Below are positions 1-5,753 of a stretch of 5,856 nt of DNA, one piece after another. Location: positions 1 to 5,856 of the forward strand of contig JAYTQG010000271.1 of assembly GCA_043746815.1 (NCBI GenBank), read 5' to 3'. This stretch comes from JAYTQG01 sp043746815 (GTDB taxonomy: Bacteria; Actinomycetota; Thermoleophilia; Miltoncostaeales; Miltoncostaeaceae). A model generated the notes under the pieces. The model was not told where the DNA came from, did not search any database, and saw only the letters and a list, made by a program, of their open reading frames with translations. The position numbers and the translations under genes were made by a program. Positions within the stretch are counted from its first letter, which is position 1. Every line of letters begins with the position of its first letter.

Positions 1-14
1 ACCGAATCTTCTAG
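1..14 (+). other. Possible 3' end of an upstream gene (secE expected)
   Basis: In frame 3 the first bases read Arg-Ile-Phe and then a TAG stop at 12-14, leaving 14 bases before the nusG start. In nearly all bacteria secE lies directly upstream of nusG, so this may be the end of SecE. Three codons cannot identify a protein; the call rests on gene order only. Confidence 0.3.
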
Positions 15-28
15 ACGAAAGTTCCCGG

Positions 29-565
29 ATGTTCGAGTGGTTCGCCATCAACACCTACTCGGGTCACGAGAACAAGGTGCGCATCAACTTGGAGCAGCGT
101 TTGCGCTCGCTCGGTCAGCGTGACCGCGTGCGTGAGATCCGCATCCCAACCGAGACGGTGATCGAGACCGCGAAGGACGGCACGAAAGTTCAGACCGAAA
201 AGCGGGTCTGGCCTGGCTACCTCCTGGTGAACATGGAGCTCACCGACGATTCCTGGTCGCTGGTGAAGAACACACCGAGCGTGATCGGCTTCGTTGGGTC
301 AACCCCTGGCGGAGGACGACCCGTGCCCCTCTCTCGCGGCGAAGTTGACCGTCTCCTGAACACCGTCACCGACACGAAGGTTCGGGTCAAGGCGGAGTTC
401 ACGGTCGGCGAGAGCGTCAAGATCATCAACGGGCCGCTGTCAGACTTCACCGGCGAGATCGCTGAGGTGAACCCTGAAGCTGGCCGCTTGCGCGTCTTGG
501 TTTCCATCTTCGGCCGCGAAACACCAGCCGAGTTGGCGTTCGAGCAGGTCAAGAAGCTGGGCTAA
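29..565 (+). CDS. nusG: Transcription termination/antitermination protein NusG
   Basis: NusG binds the RNA polymerase clamp, suppresses or promotes pausing, and can contact Rho or the S10 protein of a trailing ribosome. The 178-residue product has the normal two-domain layout. The N-terminal NGN domain (about 1-110) opens with WFAINTYSGHENKV and includes RVWPGYLLVNME (59-70) and the TPSVIGFVG strand (82-90). The C-terminal KOW domain (about 124-178) carries GPLSDFTGEI and ends in AFEQVKKLG. The ATG at 29 puts the conserved Trp four residues in, as in typical NusG proteins; actinobacterial homologues often have a long acidic N-terminal extension, absent here. The frame stays open to the window edge, so a longer form cannot be excluded. 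The ribosome binding site is weak (GACGAAAG at about 15-22). It heads the ribosomal protein block and is followed by a 101-base spacer. Confidence 0.97.
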   Translation: MFEWFAINTYSGHENKVRINLEQRLRSLGQRDRVREIRIPTETVIETAKDGTKVQTEKRVWPGYLLVNMELTDDSWSLVKNTPSVIGFVGSTPGGGRPVPLSRGEVDRLLNTVTDTKVRVKAEFTVGESVKIINGPLSDFTGEIAEVNPEAGRLRVLVSIFGRETPAELAFEQVKKLG

Positions 566-613
566 CCCGCCTGGCCACACATTTCACGACGAAGTACTGA
601 TCGCGGGAGGGAC

Positions 614-630
614 CGGGGGCAATCCGCCCG
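614..630 (+). other. Hairpin in the nusG-rplK spacer
   Basis: CGGG (614-617) pairs with CCCG (627-630) and GG (618-619) with CC (624-625), with loop CAAT and one bulged G at 626. The result is a six-pair G+C stem. No T-run follows, so it is not a standard intrinsic terminator. The rest of the 566-666 spacer shows only the rplK ribosome binding site; no convincing promoter hexamers were seen, although many bacteria start an rplK transcript here. The role is unknown; it could be a pause or mRNA processing site. Confidence 0.35.
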
Positions 631-666
631 CCGCCCCGTTTGCACCGCCCAACCAGAAGGGTTGAG

Positions 667-1095
667 ATGGCGAAGAAAGTTATGCAAACCATCAAGCTGC
701 AGATCCCGGCAGGGGCAGCGAATCCGGCTCCGCCGGTCGGTCCTGCACTCGGTGGCGCCGGTATCAGCATCATGGACTTCTGCAAGGCGTTCAACGCCCA
801 GACGCAGGCCGCGAATGGAGTACTGACGCCAGTGGTGGTGACGGTCTACGAAGACCGGTCGTTCACGTTCGTCACAAAGGTGCCGCCGATGCCGGTGCTC
901 ATCAAGCAGGCGCTTGGCATCGACAAGGGGTCGGCGGTTCCGCAGACAGATAAGGTCGGCAACCTCACTCGCGATCAGCTTCGCCAGATCGCTGAGACCA
1001 AGATGCCGGATCTGAACACCGTCGACATCGACTCGGCAATGCGCATCGTTGCGGGCACCGCCCGCAGCATGGGCATCACCGTCGACGCAGCGTAA
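667..1095 (+). CDS. rplK: Large ribosomal subunit protein uL11 (L11)
   Basis: L11 binds the GTPase-associated region of 23S rRNA at the base of the L7/L12 stalk, helps elongation-factor turnover and is needed for RelA-type stringent signalling. The product is 142 residues, the usual size. The N-terminal domain has KLQIPAGAANPAPPVGPALG (10-29) with the proline-rich hinge that forms the thiostrepton site, then IMDFCKAFNAQT. The C-terminal RNA-binding domain ends in RIVAGTARSMGITVDAA. The ATG at 667 is chosen over an in-frame TTG at 640 because AGAAGG (655-660) sits six bases upstream and the protein then begins MAKKVMQ like its relatives. An unusual point is Gly30-Ala31 after GPALG, where most bacteria have Gln. 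rplA follows 11 bases later, so the two are co-transcribed. Confidence 0.97.
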   Translation: MAKKVMQTIKLQIPAGAANPAPPVGPALGGAGISIMDFCKAFNAQTQAANGVLTPVVVTVYEDRSFTFVTKVPPMPVLIKQALGIDKGSAVPQTDKVGNLTRDQLRQIAETKMPDLNTVDIDSAMRIVAGTARSMGITVDAA

Positions 1096-1106
1096 GGGGT
1101 CGAGAA

Positions 1107-1823
1107 ATGGCAAAGCACGGTAAGCGGTACATCCAGGCGAAGAGCGAGATTGTCGTCGGGCACGAGTACGCGCCACTTGAAGCGGTCCAGCTGATTAAGC
1201 GTCAGGAGATCAGCAAGTTTGACGCCACGATCGAGGTGCATTTCCGCCTCGGTGTCAACGTGCGTCACGCCGATCAACAGCTGCGTGGCACGGTCAGCCT
1301 TCCCCACGGCACCGGACGGACCGTCCGAGTTGCAGTGTTCGCCGAGGGCGAGAAGGCGCGCGAAGCCGAGGCCGCTGGCGCTGACGTCGTCGGTAGTGAG
1401 GACCTCGCAACGCGGATCCAGGAGGGCTTCAGCGACTTCGACATCGCGATCGCTGCTCCCGACATGATGGGAATCGTGGGTCGCCTCGGACGGATTCTTG
1501 GGCCCGCGGGCAAGATGCCGAACCCGAAGACCGGAACGGTGACGATGGATGTCGCCAAGGCGGTCGAGGACGTCAAGAGCGGCAAAATTGAGTACCGCAC
1601 CGATCGCACGGGAATCGTGCACGTCGCGATCGGAAAGCGCTCGTTTGCAGCCGAACAGCTGGTCGAGAACTACCAGACGGTCATCGACGAAATCATCCGG
1701 GTAAAGCCAGCCGCCGCAAAGGGCCGCTACATCCTCTCGGCCACGATGACCGAGACCATGGGTCCTGGGGTTCCCCTTGATCCAACGAAGACTAGTAATC
1801 TGTTGGAAGAAGTGGTCGCCTAG
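1107..1823 (+). CDS. rplA: Large ribosomal subunit protein uL1 (L1)
   Basis: L1 forms the mobile L1 stalk of the 50S subunit and assists release of deacylated tRNA from the E site; in several bacteria it also represses its own rplK-rplA mRNA. The 238-residue product matches the family length. The L1 signature is clear at RILGPAGKMPNPKTGTVT (129-146). Other family landmarks are FDATIEVHFRLGV (38-50), the central domain GADVVGSEDL (91-100) with APDMMGIVGRLG (117-128), and the C-terminal GRYILSATMTETMGPGVPLD (206-225). AAGGGG (1094-1099) overlaps the rplK stop and lies seven bases before the ATG. The 187-base gap behind this gene holds the leader RNA for rplJ. No L1-binding mimic of 23S rRNA was identified in its own upstream region. 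Confidence 0.97.
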   Translation: MAKHGKRYIQAKSEIVVGHEYAPLEAVQLIKRQEISKFDATIEVHFRLGVNVRHADQQLRGTVSLPHGTGRTVRVAVFAEGEKAREAEAAGADVVGSEDLATRIQEGFSDFDIAIAAPDMMGIVGRLGRILGPAGKMPNPKTGTVTMDVAKAVEDVKSGKIEYRTDRTGIVHVAIGKRSFAAEQLVENYQTVIDEIIRVKPAAAKGRYILSATMTETMGPGVPLDPTKTSNLLEEVVA

Positions 1824-1849
1824 GCGGCAGTCTGAAATCGGGAAGTCGG

Positions 1850-1918
1850 CCTGGCCGAAGACCCACGGGGGCGGACGTTCCGCCTGAAACGGCCCTTGGG
1901 CCACCCGTGCGAGGCAGG
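1850..1918 (+). ncRNA. L10 leader (ribosomal protein leader RNA of rplJ-rplL)
   Basis: The folded shape matches the known L10 leader, which is bound by the L10(L7/L12) complex to shut down rplJL when free protein is in excess. Outer helix: CCT-g-GCC (1850-1856) pairs with GGCAGG (1913-1918) around one bulged G. An asymmetric, kink-turn-like internal loop follows, GAAGACC (1857-1863) opposite CGA (1910-1912); GCCGAAGAC is the most recognisable stretch of the family. Inner helix: CACGGG (1864-1869) pairs with CCCGTG (1904-1909). It encloses two hairpins, GGCGG/CCGCC (1870-1874/1880-1884) and GGCC/GGCC with loop CTTG (1891-1902). The pairing was read by eye and the sequence likeness is from memory. 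A covariance search was not possible. Confidence 0.85.
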
Positions 1919-1928
1919 GCAATCGTTT

Positions 1929-1964
1929 CCGGGATCACCGAAGGCTTCTTCGGTGTCCTCCCGG
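1929..1964 (+). promoter_or_regulatory. Strong hairpin beside the rplJ ribosome binding site, possible expression switch
   Basis: CACCGAAG (1936-1943) pairs perfectly with CTTCGGTG (1948-1955) across the loop GCTT. The stem can lengthen in two ways: GGA/TCC (1932-1934/1956-1958, one bulged T) or CCGGG/CCCGG (1929-1933/1960-1964, across an internal loop). CCTCC at 1957-1961 is complementary to GGAGG of the rplJ ribosome binding site (1999-2003), so the stem and an SD-blocking pairing would compete. No T-run follows, so a terminator role is unlikely. Inference: a switch downstream of the L10 leader that opens or hides the rplJ start. The remaining stretch, 1965-1995, shows only a short GCGG/CCGC stem (1966-1976). 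Confidence 0.5.
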
Positions 1965-1997
1965 TGCGGTCGCCGCCTCGTTGCGGAACTGCATCAG

Positions 1998-2006
1998 AGG
2001 AGGTGA
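1998..2006 (+). promoter_or_regulatory. Exceptionally strong ribosome binding site for rplJ
   Basis: AGGAGGTGA is a perfect nine-base complement of the usual 3' end of 16S rRNA, the best such match in the window. GGAGG (1999-2003) leaves seven bases before the codon at 2011, the optimal distance. No ATG, GTG or TTG lies in frame at a usable distance behind it. The site therefore decides the start and points to the ATC codon. Confidence 0.85.
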
Positions 2007-2010
2007 AGGC

Positions 2011-2550
2011 ATCAATAGTGACGAGAAAAATCGCGTGATCGAAGAGGTCGCGGAGCGGCTCGGTCGTACCGAGACCATCTTTGCAACCGCCATCACGGGG
2101 CTTTCGGTTACCGACGGCAACGACCTGCGCGGTCGTCTTCGTGACGCATCGGCGCAGATGTCGGTGGTCAAGAACACGCTTGCACGGCGTGCCGTCAATC
2201 AGACGCATCGTGAAGGGCTTCTCGAGCACCTCACCGGACCGAGCGCGCTTGTCTGGGTCGATGGTGACCCTGCTCAGGCCGCGAAGGCACTGGCGGGCTT
2301 CGCCAAAGAACACGGCGAAGCCGTCACCATTAAGGGTGGTCTCATCGGGAGTGCGTTGCTCAGCGCGAGCGACGTCAACCGACTGGCGACCCTCCCATCA
2401 CGCGAGCAGCTGCTTGGTCAGCTCGCCGGAACGCTCCAGGCCCCGATCAGCAACCTGGCAAGCGGCATGTCCAACATGATTTCGGGCCTTGCCCGCAGCC
2501 TCGCGGCATTGCGCGACCAGCGCGCCGACGAGCAACCTCAATCCGCGTAA
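2011..2550 (+). CDS. rplJ: Large ribosomal subunit protein uL10 (L10), apparent ATC start
   Basis: L10 anchors the L7/L12 dimers on the 50S subunit next to L11 and, with them, represses this mRNA through the leader RNA. Read from 2011 the product is 179 residues, within the family range. Landmarks are the N-terminal helix EKNRVIEEVAERL, then FATAITGLSVTDGNDLRGRLRDA, VVKNTLARRAV (52-62), GPSALVW, and the C-terminal helix ISNLASGMSNMISGLARSLAALRDQ that binds L7/L12. No canonical start fits. TTG at 1981 would make the ribosome binding site part of the coding region and add ten alien residues. GTG at 2035 would remove the first eight family residues and has no good ribosome binding site. ATC at 2011 gives (fMet)-NSDEKNRVIEEV, aligning with L10 N-termini such as those of the MARADK or MNRAEK type, at perfect spacing. 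The protein identity is certain; the start codon is inferred. Confidence 0.93.
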   Translation: MNSDEKNRVIEEVAERLGRTETIFATAITGLSVTDGNDLRGRLRDASAQMSVVKNTLARRAVNQTHREGLLEHLTGPSALVWVDGDPAQAAKALAGFAKEHGEAVTIKGGLIGSALLSASDVNRLATLPSREQLLGQLAGTLQAPISNLASGMSNMISGLARSLAALRDQRADEQPQSA

Positions 2551-2576
2551 CGCGAACGTCAAGGAGATAGCACGAT

Positions 2577-2957
2577 ATGGCAACAACTGAAGAATGGATC
2601 GAGGAGCTCAAGGGCATTACGGTCCTGGAGCTTTCCGAGCGGATTTCCGCGCTTGAAGAGACCTTTGGTGTGACCGCCGCGGCCCCGGCTGCGGTCGCGG
2701 CCGCTCCTGCTGCGGGTGACGGTGGCGCTGTCGCCGCCGAGGAGCAGACCGCCTTTACCGTTCAGCTTGAGGCAGCAGGCGACGCGAAGATCCAGGTCAT
2801 CAAGGTCGTTCGCACGATCACTGGCCTTGGCTTGAAGGAGGCCAAGGACCTTGTCGATGGCGCTCCCCAGGTCATCAAAGAGGGCGTCACGAAAGATGAG
2901 GCCGACGCCATCAAATCGCAGGTCGAAGAGGCTGGCGGTCAGGTCAGCGTCAAGTAG
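2577..2957 (+). CDS. rplL: Large ribosomal subunit protein bL12 (L7/L12)
   Basis: L7/L12 dimers form the flexible stalk that recruits translation GTPases (EF-Tu, EF-G, IF2, RF3). The 126-residue product has the full three-part layout. The N-terminal dimerisation and L10-binding helices are at 1-32 (EEWIEELKGITVLELSERISALEETFGV). An Ala/Gly-rich hinge follows at 33-56, and the globular C-terminal domain spans 57-126 with GLGLKEAKDLV (83-93), the factor-contacting helix, and a final AGGQVSVK. AAGGAGAT (2561-2568) precedes the ATG. The gene starts 26 bases behind rplJ, so both share the L10 leader. An intrinsic terminator follows the stop within 22 bases, which ends the ribosomal block here rather than leading into rpoB. 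Confidence 0.98.
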   Translation: MATTEEWIEELKGITVLELSERISALEETFGVTAAAPAAVAAAPAAGDGGAVAAEEQTAFTVQLEAAGDAKIQVIKVVRTITGLGLKEAKDLVDGAPQVIKEGVTKDEADAIKSQVEEAGGQVSVK

Positions 2958-2978
2958 TACTGATCCCAAGTCGGGATT

Positions 2979-3015
2979 GATGGCCCCGGCGCTCGCCGGG
3001 GCCATCTGCTTTTCT
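2979..3015 (+). terminator. Intrinsic terminator of the rplJ-rplL transcript
   Basis: GATGGCCCCGGC (2979-2990) pairs perfectly over 12 bases with GCCGGGGCCATC (2995-3006) around the loop GCTC, followed by TGCTTTTCT. This is the clearest terminator in the window. A smaller stem, ATCCC/GGGAT (2963-2967/2973-2977), lies just before it. The T-run ends only 8 bases before the start of the next gene. Confidence 0.92.
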
Positions 3016-3022
3016 ACCTCGA

Positions 3023-4951
3023 GTGAGGCCAACGCTCAAGTTCCAACGCGTGGCCCCCGCGGTGCTCCTCGGAGTGGTTTGCCTCATCGGTGGTCGTCCA
3101 TCATCCATCCTGGGCTCAGCGTTCGGGGATGTGGTCGAGAGCCAAGGGATCGAACGGACAGGTGCCGCGGCCCTCGCGCAGGGCGACCCTCGCGCTGGCT
3201 TGGGCCTCAAGATTGCGGTGCTGGATCTTGGTTTTGGCACGCAGTTGGCCGCCCGGCAGGCCGAGGGCGAGCTGCCGTCAAGCACACACCTCACCACGCG
3301 TTCATTCGATCCTGCGGGTGGACTTCAGGGAACAAATGCCTATGGCAATCCGACTGGCCACGGAACGATCGTCGCCCAAACGCTCTTTGACTACGCGCCA
3401 GCGGCGGACTACATCTTTGCGAGCTACCACAGCCCCGAACAGTTCGTCGAAGCCACCGACTGGCTGACCGCTCAGCAGCCGGACATCGTTCTGCACTCGA
3501 ACAACTTCATCGAAGGGCCGTTTGATGGGACGAGCGCGGCAGCGCAGGCGGTGGATCGTGCGGCGGCCGGAGGTGTGTTGTGGTTCAACTCGGCTGGCAA
3601 CTACGGCGATCGCCACTGGGAAGGCGAATGGCTTGACGGCGACGGGGATCGAATCCTCGACTGGCCCGTATCGTGGACCATCTTTCGAAACCTCAATGAG
3701 GTCACCACGTTCGCCCTGTCCTGGACGAACCCCGAGGGGGCGGAGCCGACCGACCTCGACCTTGTGCTCGAGCGACGCGTTGGGGATGGGTGGCAGGGTG
3801 TGCGCGACTCTCGTGATCTGCAAGGCCCGGGGGCGCCCGCGTCGGAGCGGATTACCGGCTATGTGTCCCCAAGCAGCGAGGAGCTCCGCTTGCGCGTGGT
3901 GTGGCGAAGTGGGCCACCTCCGTCCGGTCCCCTCACGCTCTTCTCCCGGGAGATTCCGCTCGCACCCATTGGAGGGACGGCCACGCACAGCGTCCCGACC
4001 CCGGCCGATGCCGCGGGGAGTATCAGCATCGGTGCGGTGGACTGGCGCACCAACGGACTCAAGGTGTACTCATCACAGGGGCCCACCGCTGATAGGCGAC
4101 TGAAGCCAGATCTGGTCGCGCCCACCGGAACGGTCGTCCGAGACGGAGCCGTAACCCGAGGGATTGGCGGTACGTCCAACGCGGCACCAAATGCCGCGGG
4201 AGCGGCGGCGGTCCTGCTGTGGTCCCTCCGAAGTTCGGGGCTATCCCCAAACCCGCCGGAGGTGCTTGGCCAGCTGCTCGTCGATGCTGCGGACCTTGGT
4301 CCGTCGGGCCCCGACCCGGCATTCGGCTACGGAGTTGTCCGTGTCGATACTGACCCGCCAGTCGTGGAGGCCGACCTTCCCGGCGTCCGGGCGGTTTCCG
4401 GACGGACGCCCCTTTCGTTCCGGATCGCCGATGCCGGGAAAATTCGCAGCGTTCGGGTGGTGATCGACGGGGTGCGACGGTTCCTGATCGGTGCGGACAT
4501 CGATCGCTTCCAACGGCTCTTCAACACACGTGGACTGAGCGATGGACAACATGAGATCGACGCGTCTGCAGTCGACGCCTCCGGCAACCGGGGGGCAACG
4601 CGCTGGTCCTTCGTCGTCGACAACACCCCACCGGTCCTGCAGCTGCGAGATCTCCGCGTTTCGCGTCCAGGGGTCGGCGTTCCGGGTCGGATGAGCGTCC
4701 GCATTGCAGGGGCCGATACCGCATCGCGCAGCGTCCGAATCGATGTCCGGCTGTTTGGCGGCCCGTCGCGGACTCGGGCCACTGCGTTTCGGGTGTTGGG
4801 CGGCACGCCCCGCCTCGTGCGCTTCAATGGCCTCGCGTCAGGCCGATACCGCTTGGAGGTCGTCGCCACCGATGACGCGGGAAACGTGACCCGTAGCGCC
4901 GGTCCGATAAAGGTCCCGGCGGTTGTCGCTGGACAGCGGGCCACCCCGTAG
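3023..4951 (+). CDS. Secreted subtilisin-like serine protease (S8 family) with Ig-like C-terminal modules
   Basis: The 642-residue product is a predicted exported endopeptidase. Residues 1-35 look like a signal peptide: basic MRPTLKFQR, hydrophobic VAPAVLLGVVCLIGG, then SAFG near a likely cleavage site. The catalytic triad is intact: Asp68 in LKIAVLDLGFG, His113 in PTGHGTIVAQ and Ser385 in GGTSNAAPNAAG (usual form GTSMAAPHVAG). Asn193 in WFNSAGN fits the oxyanion hole. About 190 residues separate Asn193 from Ser385. They include a DGDGDRILD loop (205-213, calcium-site-like) and a beta-rich insert to about 315, resembling S8/S53-like proteases of actinobacteria. Residues about 441-535 and 536-632 are two Ig-like modules, each with TPPV or DPPVV and D-x-GN turns. 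No membrane anchor is seen at the C-terminus. The GTG start is chosen for the signal peptide; no ribosome binding site precedes it. Natural substrate is unknown. Confidence 0.88.
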   Translation: MRPTLKFQRVAPAVLLGVVCLIGGRPSSILGSAFGDVVESQGIERTGAAALAQGDPRAGLGLKIAVLDLGFGTQLAARQAEGELPSSTHLTTRSFDPAGGLQGTNAYGNPTGHGTIVAQTLFDYAPAADYIFASYHSPEQFVEATDWLTAQQPDIVLHSNNFIEGPFDGTSAAAQAVDRAAAGGVLWFNSAGNYGDRHWEGEWLDGDGDRILDWPVSWTIFRNLNEVTTFALSWTNPEGAEPTDLDLVLERRVGDGWQGVRDSRDLQGPGAPASERITGYVSPSSEELRLRVVWRSGPPPSGPLTLFSREIPLAPIGGTATHSVPTPADAAGSISIGAVDWRTNGLKVYSSQGPTADRRLKPDLVAPTGTVVRDGAVTRGIGGTSNAAPNAAGAAAVLLWSLRSSGLSPNPPEVLGQLLVDAADLGPSGPDPAFGYGVVRVDTDPPVVEADLPGVRAVSGRTPLSFRIADAGKIRSVRVVIDGVRRFLIGADIDRFQRLFNTRGLSDGQHEIDASAVDASGNRGATRWSFVVDNTPPVLQLRDLRVSRPGVGVPGRMSVRIAGADTASRSVRIDVRLFGGPSRTRATAFRVLGGTPRLVRFNGLASGRYRLEVVATDDAGNVTRSAGPIKVPAVVAGQRATP

Positions 4952-4967
4952 CGCAGAATTCCCCCGG

Positions 4968-4981
4968 GCCGGGTGACCGGC
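4968..4981 (+). other. Short hairpin between the protease gene and the small gene
   Basis: GCCGG (4968-4972) pairs with CCGGC (4977-4981) around loop GTGA. No T-run follows, so termination is doubtful. Nearby, AGTTC (4982-4986) and GAACT (4996-5000) form an imperfect operator-like inverted repeat with nine bases between. Either may be chance in G+C-rich DNA. Confidence 0.25.
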
Positions 4982-5015
4982 AGTTCCAACTAACCGAACT
5001 CAGGAGGACCGTCAG

Positions 5016-5216
5016 ATGCCGCTCGACGCCGACGTCAAGAGCAAGCTGCGCGACCGTGTTTCAACCGCAAACAAGACAAACGTGGACGATGTCGTCGCCG
5101 AGGTTCAGGCCGCCCGTGCGGGACTTGCCGAGGACGACAAGGACCACGCCCGGATGGGAAGCTGGCTGGAGGACCTCGCCGCGGTTAAGGGCGGCGGCGT
5201 CCCCGGTAAGTTCTAG
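5016..5216 (+). CDS. Small hypothetical protein, 66 residues
   Basis: I do not recognise this family. The product is charged, with many Asp/Glu and Lys/Arg residues, and probably mostly helical: MPLDADVKSKLRDRV, then VDDVVAEVQAARAGLAEDD, MGSWLEDLAAV, and a glycine-rich end GGGVPGKF. It has no Cys, no signal peptide and no membrane segment, so it should be cytosolic. Evidence that it is real is a strong AGGAGGA (5002-5008) seven bases before the ATG and a sensible residue composition with no low-complexity bias. It lies 64 bases behind the protease stop and could be co-transcribed with it or have its own promoter; none was identified. It faces a convergent gene whose stop is 13 bases away, with no obvious terminator between them. 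Confidence 0.7.
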   Translation: MPLDADVKSKLRDRVSTANKTNVDDVVAEVQAARAGLAEDDKDHARMGSWLEDLAAVKGGGVPGKF

Positions 5217-5229
5217 CTCGCCCGGCTGC

Positions 5230-5715
5230 CTACCGACGTCGTGCTGCCAGCATCCTCTGGAGGCGGCGCGTTTCTGCAAGGGCGTTGAAGGGTCGACGAT
5301 CCGTGTCCCACGGGCCACGTGAGAGTCGGCCCTCTCGGCCCTCCCGGGCTTCGACCCAACGTTCGTAGGAACGGATGATGTCGATGACCCCTTCGGTCAG
5401 CTCGATGATCTGAGGCCGATCCTCAAGAGGGGCGCCGTCGACAAGGACTCCGTCGGTCACGGTGTGTGTCAACTCGCCGACGTCCGCTCGGAGGACGCGG
5501 AGTTGATCGGTTGAGACCCGCACCTTCAGGCCCTTCCAATCCCGCTTCAGCACACCCGCTTCGCTGGCGGGAATAAAGCCGAATGCACGCATCCGTCGAC
5601 GCTCGCGCGGCGATGCCCAGAGCGCGTGGGTGCCCGCCAGGAGTGGTCCAATACCGGCGAGCAGCTCATCTTGAGGGGGTATCGGTCCCGGAAACGGAGT
5701 TGGTTCAGACGGCAC
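5230..5715 (-). CDS. Hypothetical protein on the − strand, start uncertain
   Basis: I do not recognise this protein. From the GTG at 5715 it has 161 residues: a proline-rich N-terminus (PSEPTPFPGPIPPQDELLAG), a basic patch SPRERRRMRAFGF, a probable beta region (LKVRVSTDQLRVLRADVGELTHTVTDGVLVDGAPL), a helix IIELTEGVIDIIRSYERWVEAR and a very basic tail ETRRLQRMLAARRR. No signal peptide or membrane segment is seen. Alternative starts are GTG at 5742 (170 residues) and ATG at 5841 (203 residues). The ATG would run the gene through the + strand promoter and palindrome at its 5' end, and the added N-terminus looks non-coding. None has a convincing ribosome binding site. Before 5715 lies CATACT followed by six bases, a spacing compatible with a leaderless transcript. 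It is convergent with the 66-residue gene. Confidence 0.6.
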   Translation of the reverse strand: MPSEPTPFPGPIPPQDELLAGIGPLLAGTHALWASPRERRRMRAFGFIPASEAGVLKRDWKGLKVRVSTDQLRVLRADVGELTHTVTDGVLVDGAPLEDRPQIIELTEGVIDIIRSYERWVEAREGREGRLSRGPWDTDRRPFNALAETRRLQRMLAARRR

Positions 5716-5753
5716 ATCCTCAGTATGCCGGTCGACCTCCACAAATCGGGAGA

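Noticed and set aside
640..666. TTG at 640 as the start of rplK
   Set aside because: The ATG at 667 has AGAAGG at good spacing and gives the usual MAKK start.
562..1176. 204-codon open frame on the − strand
   Set aside because: It is the reverse shadow of rplK, with an Arg/His-rich product and no ribosome binding site.
975..1922. 315-codon open frame on the − strand
   Set aside because: It lies opposite all of rplA, a certain gene, and runs into the L10 leader. Its product is rich in Arg, His and Asp, as expected for a shadow frame in high-GC DNA.
1929..1964. Intrinsic terminator before rplJ
   Set aside because: The stem is strong, but the following bases are TCCTCCCGG and not a T-run.
1981..2010. 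TTG at 1981 as the start of rplJ
   Set aside because: It would place the perfect ribosome binding site inside the coding region, has no SD of its own, and adds ten residues (MRNCIRGGEG) not expected at an L10 N-terminus.
2686..2745. GCG/GCC-rich repeat inside rplL
   Set aside because: It is the normal Ala/Gly-rich hinge of L7/L12 and not a separate repeat element.
3302..3988. 228-codon open frame on the − strand
   Set aside because: It is antisense to the catalytic domain of the protease and is explained by codon bias there.
4327..4989. 220-codon open frame on the − strand
   Set aside because: It is antisense to the Ig-like part of the protease, with an Arg/Thr/Pro-rich product resembling no protein family.
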